This document shows, one piece after another, positions 54,275 to 62,647 of a DNA stretch of 64,000 bases. The DNA comes from Dokdonella_A soli (GTDB taxonomy: Bacteria > Pseudomonadota > Gammaproteobacteria > Xanthomonadales > Rhodanobacteraceae). Where the stretch lies: positions 119,880 through 183,879 of the forward strand of contig NZ_BAAAEU010000002.1 in assembly GCF_039523175.1 (NCBI RefSeq), read 5' to 3'. The stretch's first letter is position 1, and each line of letters opens with the position of its first letter. A program made the position numbers and the translations under genes. Below the pieces are notes generated by a model that did not search any database, was not told where the DNA came from, and saw only the letters and a list, made by a program, of their open reading frames with translations.

Positions 54275-54858
54275 GGCTCCTTGAAGACAGTTGCGAAGGC
54301 GATCCGCTTGAAGCGCTCCAAAGGCTCTGCGGTGCGTTCCACCTTCATGCGTAGGATCGCCCCCTCCCAGGACGCGAGCAGGAAATCGGCGAGATCGTCT
54401 GGGGCGAACGTCGTGATGATCTCGCCGGCAGCTTGAGCCTCGGCGATGCTGGCGGCGAAGGACGCGCGCCATTCCTTGAAAATGGCGGAGAGGCGTTCTC
54501 GCAGCATCTCGCTTTGGGAGGCGGCCTCGAGACTGAAATCGCCGATCAGGCAGCCACGAGCGAAATCGTCCTTCTCGAGACGCTCGGTGATGCAGTCGAG
54601 ATAGTGTCTCAAGCGCAGGCGCGGCGAGCAGCTCTTGTCGTCCAGGGCTTGGGACACCAGCGCTTTGACGTGATCGAAATAGAGGTCGAGGACCTCGAGA
54701 GCAAACGCTTCCTTCGAACGGAAGTGATTCGTGAACGAGCCCTGGGGGGCGGAGGCCTCGGCCATGATTTCGCGCACGCCAGAGCCGGTATAGCCCTTGC
54801 GAAACATAACCTTTTGGCCGGCTTCCAGAATGTTGTTGCGGAGGGATGCTCTCGCCAT
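54271..54858 (-). CDS. TetR-family repressor of the dehalogenase operon
   Basis: Start at 54858 (MARASLRN). The first 50 residues are a TetR HTH: ILEAGQKVMFRKGYTGSGVR and ASAPQGSFTNHFRSKEAFAL. The rest is the helical ligand-binding domain (RGCLIGDFSLEAAS). Overlap with the dehalogenase start by the ATGA sequence and the palindrome at 54864-54884 just upstream suggest it represses its own operon until a ligand, possibly a halogenated substrate, binds. Confidence 0.9.
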   Translation of the reverse strand: MARASLRNNILEAGQKVMFRKGYTGSGVREIMAEASAPQGSFTNHFRSKEAFALEVLDLYFDHVKALVSQALDDKSCSPRLRLRHYLDCITERLEKDDFARGCLIGDFSLEAASQSEMLRERLSAIFKEWRASFAASIAEAQAAGEIITTFAPDDLADFLLASWEGAILRMKVERTAEPLERFKRIAFATVFKEP

Positions 54859-54863
54859 GGATC

Positions 54864-54884
54864 GTACAATACGGTCGTACGTAT
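54864..54884. promoter_or_regulatory. TetR operator candidate
   Basis: Overlapping palindromes CGTAC-AATACGGTC-GTACG (54863-54881) and ATACG-GTCGTA-CGTAT (54869-54884), about six bases from the TetR start codon. The position and symmetry are typical of an autoregulatory TetR site. Confidence 0.6.
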
Positions 54885-55009
54885 TTAATGTCAATGCTAT
54901 TGCGAGTCAAGCACGCAACGCGGAGTAGAGCCCGCTCGCATCGGCTATCACACGGCTCCACGAACAGACATCGATCGACTATGGATCGCTACTCTCGCCG
55001 ACTGCGTAA

Positions 55010-55105
55010 ACGTCCACTAGTGGCCGGGAACGGACAGAGCGGGGCAGGGGCACACGATTGGGGAATGTTGTCGCCGGTAGGGAAGGGCGGTTTTCGACCC
55101 CAAGC
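55010..55105 (+). repeat. Composite repeat copy, most complete
   Basis: Order of blocks: GGCCGGGAACGGACAGAGCG, GGCACACGATTGGGGAATG, TTGTCGCCGGTAGGGAAGGG, then GGTTTTCGACCCCAAGC. The first three match 44159-44225; the last is a TTTCGACCC-type unit. It suggests these two repeat families are parts of one larger mobile or hairpin element. Confidence 0.65.
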
Positions 55106-55125
55106 TACCGGTCTCGAGCATCCGC

Positions 55126-55536
55126 TTACACAATGTCGACTGCTCTCATGTGCTTGAGGGCGTGCTGAAACGTCTCGGTCAGCAGTTGGATGAGATCTCT
55201 TCCTGTACTCGACACAAAGTAATTCGCCATTGACGTAATACTCGGGGATATTCTGCTCCCCCAAGGCGGAGTTTTTGAACGATCTTCGACATCCCAAATG
55301 ACCGCGCTCGGTGGATACTTCATCAGCTCATCGTGGATGACCTTAAGCTCTGCGATCGCTTTCTCGATCTTCCCCGCTTCGACATGTCCTTCGTAAAGAT
55401 CCTTGCTAATCACCGGAAAGCGAGTGCCGGCGTCGTCATTCTCGAGCAGGCCTGCAACTGTAGAAAAGAAAGCGTTCAGAAAACTAGACGCTCCGATCTC
55501 ACTGACAATTGACCCAACCTTGATACCGACTGTCAT
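55126..55536 (-). CDS. Imm70-type immunity protein (orphan)
   Basis: Start at 55536 (AGAGG at good spacing; ATG at 55542 is an alternative). 136 residues. The family wording is clear: MTVGIKVGSIVSEIGASSFL, NAFFSTVAGLLE, GTRFPVISKDLYEG, ELKVIHDELMKYPPSAVIWD and WGSRISPSITSMANYF. Imm70 proteins protect the cell from a polymorphic-toxin effector delivered by neighbours. No toxin with a recognisable C-terminal domain is encoded in the window; the IS element inserted 117 bases upstream may have separated it from its partner. Confidence 0.82.
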   Translation of the reverse strand: MTVGIKVGSIVSEIGASSFLNAFFSTVAGLLENDDAGTRFPVISKDLYEGHVEAGKIEKAIAELKVIHDELMKYPPSAVIWDVEDRSKTPPWGSRISPSITSMANYFVSSTGRDLIQLLTETFQHALKHMRAVDIV

Positions 55537-55706
55537 GAACATCGCCTCTGTGCAACTGGATTGAGCTGTCGATGCTTGCCGGATGGATCGAGCGTGCCGC
55601 CGGCGAGCGCCTTTCGCTTTTGTGCAACGAAAGATTGGACGTAAAGCGAACATGTAATGACCCAGTGAATTCCTGCTCAGGTGTAACCTTTGACGAAGGA
55701 GACACC

Positions 55707-56021
55707 ATGAGTGCAGTGATGGAAGAAGAGATCAAACGCTGGACGGCGCGTCGGAAGTCAGCGCTGGTGCTGGAGATCATCCAGGGCAAGACGACGGTGG
55801 CGGAGGCGAGCGGTGCGTTCGACCTGCCGCCGTCGGAGATCGAGACGTGGGTGGAGGAAGGCAAACGCGGCTTGGAGAACGCGCTGCGGGCGAAGCCGGA
55901 AGACGTGCGCGAACAGTGCGAGCGGCAGCTGAAGGACCTGCAGGAAGCGTACGGCGAGGCGATGCTGGAGCTGCGCGCGCGAAAAGAATTGGCGTCCCTG
56001 TTGGGCAAGGACGAGGCCTGA
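55707..56021 (+). CDS. IS3-family transposase OrfA
   Basis: 104 residues. An N-terminal helix-turn-helix (ALVLEIIQGKTTVAEASGAF, DLPPSEIETWVEEGKRGLEN) is followed by a leucine-rich coiled coil (REQCERQLKDLQEAYGEAML). It binds the element ends and forms the OrfAB transposase by programmed -1 frameshifting; the stop codon overlaps the OrfB start codon by one base, consistent with that. Confidence 0.93.
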   Translation: MSAVMEEEIKRWTARRKSALVLEIIQGKTTVAEASGAFDLPPSEIETWVEEGKRGLENALRAKPEDVREQCERQLKDLQEAYGEAMLELRARKELASLLGKDEA

Positions 56022-56839
56022 TGGTCACGATCCAGCAGGGACTGCGTGAAGACGGGATCGTGGTGTCGATGTCGCAGCTGTGCCGCTGGTTCGCGGTGCC
56101 ACGGCGTTCGGTGTACTACCGGCCGAGACGCTCGCCCGCGAAGGTGAAGGCGGAGTTGGCTGAGCCGATCAAGGCGATGATCGAATCGGAGCCCTCGTTA
56201 GGCTACCGCACCGTGGCCGGGCTGCTCGAGATGAACAAGAACACGGTGCAGCGCATCTTCCAGCTGAAGGGCTGGCAGGTGCGCAAGCGGGCGGTGGGCA
56301 GCCGCCCGCGGATCGCGGCGAAGGTATCGGCGACCGAACGCGCGGACGAGCGGTGGTCAACGGACCTGTGTCGGGTCTGGGGTGGCAAGGACGGCTGGCT
56401 GGTGCTCGCGCTGGTGATCGACTGCCACACACGCCAGCTGCTGGGCTGGCACCTCGCGCGGACGGGCAAGGCGACGACCGCCGGCGCGGCATTGGAGCAG
56501 GCGTTGATCGCGCGCTTCGGCAGCTTGGGTCGCGTGCGTGCGCCGTTCCTGCTGCGTTCGGACAACGGCCTGGTGTTCACCAGCCGGCACTACACGCGCC
56601 TGGTGCGCAGCTACGGACCCAACCAGGAGTTCATCACGCCGCATTGCCCGCAGCAGAACGGCCTGGTCGAGCGTGTGATCCGCACGATCCAGGAGCAATG
56701 CGTGCACCGGCACCGCTTCGAGAGCCAGCCGCACGCGCTGCGCGTGATTGGCGACTGGATCCAGTTCTATAACGGCCGGCGTCCGCATCAGGCGTTGGGG
56801 ATGAAGACGCCGGATGAAGCTTACCGATTAGCAGCATGA
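56021..56839 (+). CDS. IS3-family transposase OrfB (DDE integrase)
   Basis: 272 residues, in the -1 frame relative to OrfA. The N-terminal HTH_21 region (SMSQLCRWFAVPRRSVYY) leads into an rve integrase core with the full DDE triad: D115 in STDLCRVW, D181 in RSDNGLVFTS and E217 in QNGLVERVI, spaced 35 residues as in IS3. No internal stop, so this copy is likely active. Confidence 0.95.
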   Translation: MVTIQQGLREDGIVVSMSQLCRWFAVPRRSVYYRPRRSPAKVKAELAEPIKAMIESEPSLGYRTVAGLLEMNKNTVQRIFQLKGWQVRKRAVGSRPRIAAKVSATERADERWSTDLCRVWGGKDGWLVLALVIDCHTRQLLGWHLARTGKATTAGAALEQALIARFGSLGRVRAPFLLRSDNGLVFTSRHYTRLVRSYGPNQEFITPHCPQQNGLVERVIRTIQEQCVHRHRFESQPHALRVIGDWIQFYNGRRPHQALGMKTPDEAYRLAA

Positions 56840-56944
56840 CCTGAGCAGAAACCGCTGGGTCATTACAACTGCGCCGAAGGCTATGCGCATCGGCGAGTCC
56901 GTGCTATCAAGTGCCGCCCTCTTTTCCATTGCCAACGCGCCGCC

Positions 56945-57463
56945 ATGCCTATCGAAGCCCGATTGCTCGCTCCGCTGTGCTCCCTGCTCGGTTGCGACGC
57001 CGCCGATTTATGCGAGGAAGTGCTGCTTGCTGCTCGCGATCCCGCGACGTATTTCGAACGCTTCGAGGACGATCTCCTGCAGCGCGGCATCGAGGAGCCC
57101 GAGCGCGTGTCGTTCTGGCTCGCACTGGTCGACGGCTTGCAGCGGCGGGGCGCGTTGTGGAGTTTCGATTGGAAGGACCAAGCCGACAATCTCGCCGCCG
57201 CGATGCAGATGCTGGCGCAGCGGCGCGGCGCAGAGCTCGATTGGCAGCCGCTGGCGAGCCGCGGCGACGAGTATGGCGCCACCTCGAGCTTCGCCGATGC
57301 GATCCAGCAGATCCTACAGCCGGCCGAACTGGTCGCGGTCTGGCTCGACACGGAATCCGACGAATATCCGGTCTGCCTGATTGAGGCGCGGCAGGTCGAC
57401 AAGCTGCGCGGCCTGGCGCAGCAGCTGGGCCAGCGTATCGCGGTACTCGACGCGGATTCCTAA
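56945..57463 (+). CDS. DUF6630-like hypothetical protein
   Basis: 172 residues without signal peptide. The C-terminal ELVAVWLDTESDEYPVCLIE resembles the DUF6630 group (LDxDSDxYPL), while the N-terminal PLCSLLGCDAADLCEEVLL is helical. It has no recognisable catalytic motif. It sits immediately after the IS element, with the Imm70 gene on the other side, so it may be a second immunity-type gene, but there is no direct evidence. Start context is weak. Confidence 0.6.
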   Translation: MPIEARLLAPLCSLLGCDAADLCEEVLLAARDPATYFERFEDDLLQRGIEEPERVSFWLALVDGLQRRGALWSFDWKDQADNLAAAMQMLAQRRGAELDWQPLASRGDEYGATSSFADAIQQILQPAELVAVWLDTESDEYPVCLIEARQVDKLRGLAQQLGQRIAVLDADS

Positions 57464-58385
57464 TCCGCGCGCGCTGGACGAGTCCACAATCGCCAGACTT
57501 GTCATGTCCGCTTCCGACCCGAAGCGGAAGGCCGTGATCGTTACTGATACCCTGTGCGCAGCAATAGCCGAACGCTCGGGAAAGCGGGGTGTCCTGCGCA
57601 TTGGCACCGCACCCCGTCGAAATGGCCTCCAGGAACTGGCCGTCCTTCACGGGCTTGGGACTCGTGGCCGAGCGCTAAAGGTGCGGTTCGCACCAACAAC
57701 AACGTACAGCCTGTGAAGGCTCGCTTGGCGGATTGCAATTTCGGCTATCAGCTGGCCGAGTTGGCTGACTCCTGAACCCACGACGACGCGTAGCGACAAA
57801 GCCCATGAGCAGGCCGTCGCTTTACTGCAAGTGGAGCGCTTTTGGGTGACCGCAGATAGAAACCCTATTGGCGGCCGCCAGTGACCAGCAAGGCAATGAA
57901 GCCGGAGCACACGAAACCGTCAATCACAAATCTGAAGCGTTGTTCGGTTCGTCCTCCGACGTACGTTGAGTATTGAACGCAGGCAGAAATTATCGCGTCG
58001 AGACCTGACGAAGCATTCTGCTGCGCAATCGGCTGCCCGCTCGGTCAACCGTTCGCCGACGTTAGGTTGTTGCAGCGCAGACGTGTCATACAGATGTCGC
58101 GTCGATAACATGGATCAAACCATGCGCAGACTCACCCTGGCATACCTGCTCGCCTCGGGTCCGGCATGCGCTGGAAGCTTGTACGATAAAGCTGAAGGCT
58201 CTTGACGAACACCTTAATTGTGTAATGCGAAGTCGTTGTTCGTTTTAAGCGTTACGTCGCGTCTACGTATTGGTAGAGTTTGTTGGTTTGAAGGTCGCTT
58301 GATTCAAAAATTATCCGGCGAGCCTGTCCTCTCTGGTTTTAAAAACTCGTATTTAATTTGAATAGCAGGCTTCGAGGCTCATTCC
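57464..58385. other. Long intergenic region with a palindromic repeat
   Basis: 922 bp without a supported gene. It includes the repeat at 57508-57527. A 31-codon frame at 58110-58205 (MDQTMRRLTLAYLLASGPAC) looks like an isolated signal peptide and could be the remnant of a secreted protein. The sequence 58210-58385 is AT-richer and carries the DUF805 promoter. Confidence 0.5.
57508..57527. repeat. Palindromic repeat unit
   Basis: CCGCTTC-CGACCC-GAAGCGG is a perfect 7 bp stem with a CGACCC loop, flanked by TGTCATGT and AAGGCC. It is the clearest copy of the TTTCGACCC family found scattered in the window. Confidence 0.8.
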
Positions 58386-58730
58386 ATGAATCCCTTTCAT
58401 CCCCTAGCCACCGGCGGACGATTCAAAAGGCAGACATTCTTTTTCTTCTGGGCAGCAAATACTGCGCAACTGGTCAGCGTGGCTTTGCTTTTTCCGACCA
58501 TGTTCGATACGGGCAACACTCTGGTGACAATGGTCGCGTTAGTCTATGTGCTCACCACAACGTGGATATTCTTCGCATCCGCCGCCAAGCGCTGGCATGA
58601 CACCAACCGGTCGGCCATGTACGCTCTGATCATGTTCGTGCCTGTCGTCGGTGTTGTCGTCAACCTGCTCCTGTGCGTGCTTCTCGATAGTACGTCAGGA
58701 CCGAACAGGTTTGGCGAAGCGCCGGTCTAA
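58386..58730 (+). CDS. DUF805 family inner-membrane protein
   Basis: 114 residues with three to four membrane helices. Family markers: FFFFWAANTAQLVSV, AAKRWHDTNRSAMYALI, MFVPVVGVVVNLLLCVLL and GPNRFGEAPV. DUF805 proteins are small inner-membrane proteins with a conserved RxHDxxRS motif; role unknown. It has a Met start close to a normal family N-terminus (NPF). Confidence 0.9.
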   Translation: MNPFHPLATGGRFKRQTFFFFWAANTAQLVSVALLFPTMFDTGNTLVTMVALVYVLTTTWIFFASAAKRWHDTNRSAMYALIMFVPVVGVVVNLLLCVLLDSTSGPNRFGEAPV

Positions 58731-59475
58731 CTTTTTTTTGGGCAAGATGGTCGCTTGGAGGAGGTGCGGTCCCGATCGCGGAAGCCGCCGCATTTGGCGC
58801 ATAGAAAAGCCGATTCAGAAGACAAGTCTCGAATCGGCTGAGGGTATTCCGCGTCTCTGATGTGGCTTCGCGTGGCTACGGTCACCTGGGGAGCGCGCCA
58901 GGGCGCCAGATTTTCTCAGAGAGGCACCAAGTTCCTGTGATCGGAACAGGGAAGACAACAGGGGAGAAGCGGGGGAGAAGCAGGGAACGATCAGGGACGT
59001 GAGCTTGTACCCCGATCTCCGGATGCCGATCATTCGCATCGAGGCTCCCTTTGACCTCCCCCCCAAGAATGTGACCGTTCAAAAGTAGAGAGATCGGGCA
59101 TGGCCCTTGCGCCGCGTGACATATCCAACGAGGGGGGTGTCATGTTTTGCGCGTGAGCCGTACGGACAGTGCATCGCAGTGTTCCCGAAAAATTGACGTG
59201 GCTCTCTGCAACGTGCGAGGTCAAAGGCCGCAGGCTGTCACAGCAGACAGTTGACCGGTCACCGTCCGCGGACACGTCCGGACACCGAATGATCGGCGCA
59301 GGACAATGCATCGCGGCTCGAATTGCGCGGTTGTTGTGGCCAGCGCTGATGTGGTGCGGTTGTTGCTAGCACGTGCAAGCACCGATCGCCTTCGCCATCT
59401 CTTGGTTCGTCGCGACCCATTTCGGCGTTGCCTCGGTCGCGATCAACGAAACCATCTCAAGCACTGGAGCGTCCC
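58731..59475. other. Intergenic region with possible IS scraps
   Basis: About 745 bp with no supported gene. A T8 run at 58732-58739 follows the DUF805 stop. Around 59055-59095 the string CCCCCCAAGAATGTGACCG, TTCAAAAGTAGAG resembles ends of IS3-type elements, but no transposase is near. The right end carries the serine-hydrolase promoter. Confidence 0.4.
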
Positions 59476-60594
59476 ATGCCGTCTCGCCTTCTCGCTGCCT
59501 CGGCAGCGTTTCTCTTGTTCGCTGCGCTGACACTCGCGAGCGCCAGCGATCTCGACGCAGTGCTGGCGAAGGCCATGGACGGAACGCAGACACCCGCGCT
59601 TGCGGTGCTTGAGATGCGTGACGGCAAGATCGCGCAGGAAGCCGTCCGCGGCGTCCGCCGAAATGACAGATTCGACCTCGCCAAGATCAGCGATGTGTGG
59701 GCCACTGGCTCGGACGGCAAACCCATGACCGCTGCCCTGATTGCCAAGCTGGTGGACAGGGGCGTGCTGTCCTGGAATACCCCACTTTCCAAGATGCTCC
59801 CTGATCTCGCCGAGACGATGCGCCCGGAATACCGAACGGTCACGCTCATCCAGCTTCTTTCGCACCGATCGGGATTGCCGCAGGACACCAGCGATCTCGC
59901 GTTCTTTGCGACATTCTTTACCGATGCCCGGTCGTTACCACAGCAGCGGCTGGCTTACATCAGCCGAGCCCTGACAGAAGCGCCCGCTGTTGCGCCCGAC
60001 TCGGCATTCAGCTACAGCAATACCGGATTCATCGTCGCCGCCGTGATTGCGGAGCGGGCGACGAGGTCGAGCTACGAAGACCTGATGCGGCGCGAGGTAT
60101 TCCAGCCCTTGGGGATGGCCAGCGCCAAATTCGCCGCGACGCACGACGGCCAGCCACGAGGGCATCGGGCCGGCAAACCGGTTACCGCGGCCTACGTCAA
60201 AGCCGATGACGGCAATCCGCTGATGTTCGCGCCGGCCGGCGGCGAGCTTCACTTGAGTCTGCGCGATTGGGCTCAGTTCTGTCTTGACCAGATGGCAGGT
60301 GCTCAAGGTCACGGCAAATTGCTGACAGCCGCCTCGTATCACCTGATGCAAACGGATCCGCATGGCGGCAATGCGGCCGTCGGCTGGGGAGTCCAGGACG
60401 CCATCGGTGGTCGAAAGGGCCCCGTACTCCTGCACCTTGGTTCCGACGCCAACTGGTACGCCGTTGTCGTGCTGTTCCCGAAATCGGGTACGGGCGCTCT
60501 GGTCGCCGCGAACGCTGCGGATGATATGGGTGGCGACAAAGCAGTGACAGCTGCACTGGGCGCGTTGCTGCCAAACTTGAGTCCAGCGAAGTAA
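59476..60594 (+). CDS. Exported serine hydrolase, class-C beta-lactamase/EstB family
   Basis: Start at 59476 (signal peptide MPSRLLAASAAFLLFAALTL); 372 residues. The serine of S-x-x-K is in ATGSDGKPMTAALIAKLVD, the Tyr of Y-x-N in FSYSNTGFIV and the third motif H-x-G in LHLGSDAN. GVLSWNTPLSKMLPDL and LLSHRSGLPQDTSD are typical. Substrates of such proteins range from esters and D-amino-acid peptides to beta-lactams, so antibiotic resistance should not be assumed. The protein is periplasmic or extracellular. Confidence 0.9.
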   Translation: MPSRLLAASAAFLLFAALTLASASDLDAVLAKAMDGTQTPALAVLEMRDGKIAQEAVRGVRRNDRFDLAKISDVWATGSDGKPMTAALIAKLVDRGVLSWNTPLSKMLPDLAETMRPEYRTVTLIQLLSHRSGLPQDTSDLAFFATFFTDARSLPQQRLAYISRALTEAPAVAPDSAFSYSNTGFIVAAVIAERATRSSYEDLMRREVFQPLGMASAKFAATHDGQPRGHRAGKPVTAAYVKADDGNPLMFAPAGGELHLSLRDWAQFCLDQMAGAQGHGKLLTAASYHLMQTDPHGGNAAVGWGVQDAIGGRKGPVLLHLGSDANWYAVVVLFPKSGTGALVAANAADDMGGDKAVTAALGALLPNLSPAK

Positions 60595-61388
60595 GTGACC
60601 CACTCGCGCGATGCTGTGAATCGCCAATGTGTCGTTGCGTTCGACGTGCCGGATCATCGTGGCATACATCGACTACGTTCCGACCTGTGGCAGGGGCGAG
60701 AGGTGCTCACAGATGCCAAGAAGAATGATCACGACCGGAACCGTGATCATGGGGTTCCGGGATTGGTGATCAAAGCAACCGGTACAAGCACCTTATGCCC
60801 ATCGCTCTCACCTGCGCGCCAGATTCTGGCGCTAACGGCCCATCGGGTCCAGAGCCAAAGAGGTTGTGTTTTGATGTGTAGACCGTGATTTATCTGACGC
60901 CGACAGCAGAACGTTCACGGCTATGGAGAAAGTTCTACCAGGTGTTCACGATTGGGCATAACTTTCTGCGACCGTTCACGGCAGGTCGGAAACTTCTGCC
61001 TCGATTGGGCATGAATTGCGCGGGGACTGAGTGAAATCTTCTGCGCTGAACACTAACCGACCTTCGATCTGTTGTTCTTTGAGTGCGCGAGCGCACCAGT
61101 TCATCGGTTTCCCAAGTTCAACACACGGCGGCTTGTCCATGCCATTGCTTCTCCCCAGAAGTTAGTGAGCGGATTGCACGCATGTCGGTGTGCGCATACG
61201 CTGTCATTCGAATAAATCCACTTAAGATCAATTGGATAGCGAAACCATGCGAGTCGACGCAAGCGAGAACGCCAGCGTTAGCGAGCAATGGCGCGGGCAT
61301 TGACAGAGTTACCGCGCAATTGGCGCGGTATACACGGTCTTGATCGATACGGCGCGGATCGCCGCAGCGTGCAGCTAGAAGCGATGTA
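60595..61388. other. Intergenic region with IS-like ends and repeat copy
   Basis: 794 bp with no supported gene. Around 60870-61040 the sequence ATGTGTAGACCGTGATTTAT, CTGACGCC, GTTCACGGC, GTTCACGATTGGGCATAAC, GTTCACGGCAGG shows three GTTCACG steps about 45-50 bases apart, as in IS termini, but no transposase is recognisable. The partial repeat copy C lies at 61183-61333. Confidence 0.45.
61183..61333 (+). repeat. Copy C of the intergenic repeat (core and right half only)
   Basis: TGTCGGTGTGCGCATACGC, TGTCATTCGAATAAAT, AAGATCAATTGGATAGC, GCCAGCGTTAGCGAGCAATG and the end hairpin TACCGCGC-AATTG-GCGCGGTA are present; the leading GACAG-GTTA units are missing and replaced by other sequence. Copy D at 63360-63430 has only those leading units. 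Confidence 0.8.
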
Positions 61389-62117
61389 CTAGTTCCCGGG
61401 CCACCGCTTGGGTGGCAAATTCTCAATCTTCCTTCCATTGAGATTCGTCACATTCCATTGAAGCTCTCCGCCTCGACCCCACATATTTGGCCCGACAAAC
61501 CCAAAGGCCATCTCGACGCTCGCCGGAATGACTACCGAACCGACATACTGGACAACAATGCTGGGCTCATAGGTCGCAGCCGGGCACCTGACCGGAACGC
61601 AATTAGGGCGAATCGGAATCGGTATTGGTTGACCAAAATCGACGCTATCCACCGGCAAGCCCTTGCAATCCGGCAACGCGAAAAAGTCGACTGTTTGCTG
61701 CTTGGTATACAGCAACCGAGAATCTTCCTTCGCATACCACTCCGAAAGTTCCAGGAACTTCACCGATCGCTCGACATGCCAGAGCTTGACTGGTTTTTTG
61801 TATGTGACGATCAATACGTTATCCTTCGAACACCAAGACCCGATCTGGGGACACTGCTCGCCCAGTACCGAATTTTGCTCCTCGCCCGTAGTGCGGCGGA
61901 TTGTGGCCAAACCTGCCAACTCACCCTGGGGCGTCTTCCCCCATTGACTCGCAAGTTTTTCCAACTCGTCATACGTTGGATTTCCACAGCTAGCTTCTGC
62001 TGACTGTGCGTGAGAAACCTGTTTCCCTGTCGCTTGGGAAGGGCTGCAAACACACTCTGCGCACCCGATCAAAGCGGCGCCAACGACACCGGTAACGAAT
62101 AGCCGCGTGCGAATCAT
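61389..62117 (-). CDS. Hypothetical lipoprotein
   Basis: Start at 62117 (MIRTRLFVTGVVGAALIGC), giving a lipobox ALIGC; 242 residues. No domain is recognised. There are eight or more cysteines, several in conspicuous pairs (CAECVCSP, EQCPQIGSWCSKD, DCKGLP, NCVPVRCP), suggesting disulfides, and a Pro/Ile-rich segment QPIPIPIRP. The C-terminus WNVTNLNGRKIENLPPKRWP is hydrophilic. It lies between repeat copies C and D, in an accessory patch. The function is unknown. Confidence 0.65.
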   Translation of the reverse strand: MIRTRLFVTGVVGAALIGCAECVCSPSQATGKQVSHAQSAEASCGNPTYDELEKLASQWGKTPQGELAGLATIRRTTGEEQNSVLGEQCPQIGSWCSKDNVLIVTYKKPVKLWHVERSVKFLELSEWYAKEDSRLLYTKQQTVDFFALPDCKGLPVDSVDFGQPIPIPIRPNCVPVRCPAATYEPSIVVQYVGSVVIPASVEMAFGFVGPNMWGRGGELQWNVTNLNGRKIENLPPKRWPGN

Positions 62118-62127
62118 GGCGTGATCC

Positions 62128-62391
62128 CTACAGCGAGAAGCGGAAGTCGTACGATATCCTAGTGCCACCGCTCAGATTGTCCAGCGCGCCGTGGACTATC
62201 TCGGTGCCATAGAACATGAATGCTTCGTCATATTCGAGTTCGACCGGCTTGAAGTCGCTCAGCCCAGGTGCGGACTCGACGTACATCGAATTGCTGCCGT
62301 AGACCTTCGTCACCGGTAGCCAGATGTTGACAGATTGCTTCTGGTCATCCTGCGGCGCCACGAGCTCGGATCTGGCAGCCGCGCGTCACGG
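62128..62391 (-). pseudogene. C-terminal fragment of a StrG/phytanoyl-CoA-type dioxygenase
   Basis: QSVNIWLPVTKVYGSNSMYV, ESAPGLSDFKPVELEYDEAF, MFYGTEIVHGALDN, GGTRISYDFRFSL match the last part of StrG-like Fe(II)/2-oxoglutarate oxygenases, with the distal iron His (in IVHGALD) and the Arg (TRISYDFR) that binds 2-oxoglutarate. An in-frame stop at about 62391 and missing HxD half show it is a fragment. It is read toward the lipoprotein gene. Confidence 0.55.
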
Positions 62392-62647
62392 TATTGGCAC
62401 ACGACTGCGGTGGTGCGGGTGACCGAGTCGCTTAAGTTCACTCTGTATCCGGGTCAAATGAACGAGATGCACGAATCGAAGTTCTGAGTGGCCGCGCACG
62501 CTGGCGGAGGAATCGTACAGTTACCAAATACTCGACTCCCATCTTCCAGGGAACGAAACACCGCACGAGAAACTTTAGTATGTCGGCTGCCTTAAACAGA
62601 TGGCGTTCCAGTTGGGGTAGGGTGAAGGGCAGATAATCTGGATCTGC

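Larger units (their letters stand above)
55653..56867 (+). mobile_element. Complete IS3-family insertion sequence
   Basis: 1215 bp bounded by imperfect inverted repeats: TGTAATGACCCAGTGAATTC on the left and, read inwards, TGTAATGACCCAGCGGTTTC on the right, both continuing with CTGCTCAGG. The flanking triplets are ACA and ACT, so no exact target duplication is seen. It carries OrfA and OrfB with one-base overlap. A decayed copy lies at 21330-21476 in the same orientation. Confidence 0.93.

Noticed and set aside
58731..59475. Full insertion sequence at 59055
   Set aside because: Only one end-like string is visible and no transposase frame or second end.
59476..60594. Beta-lactamase resistance gene
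   Set aside because: The motifs fit the broad serine-hydrolase family; nothing specific for beta-lactam cleavage is seen.
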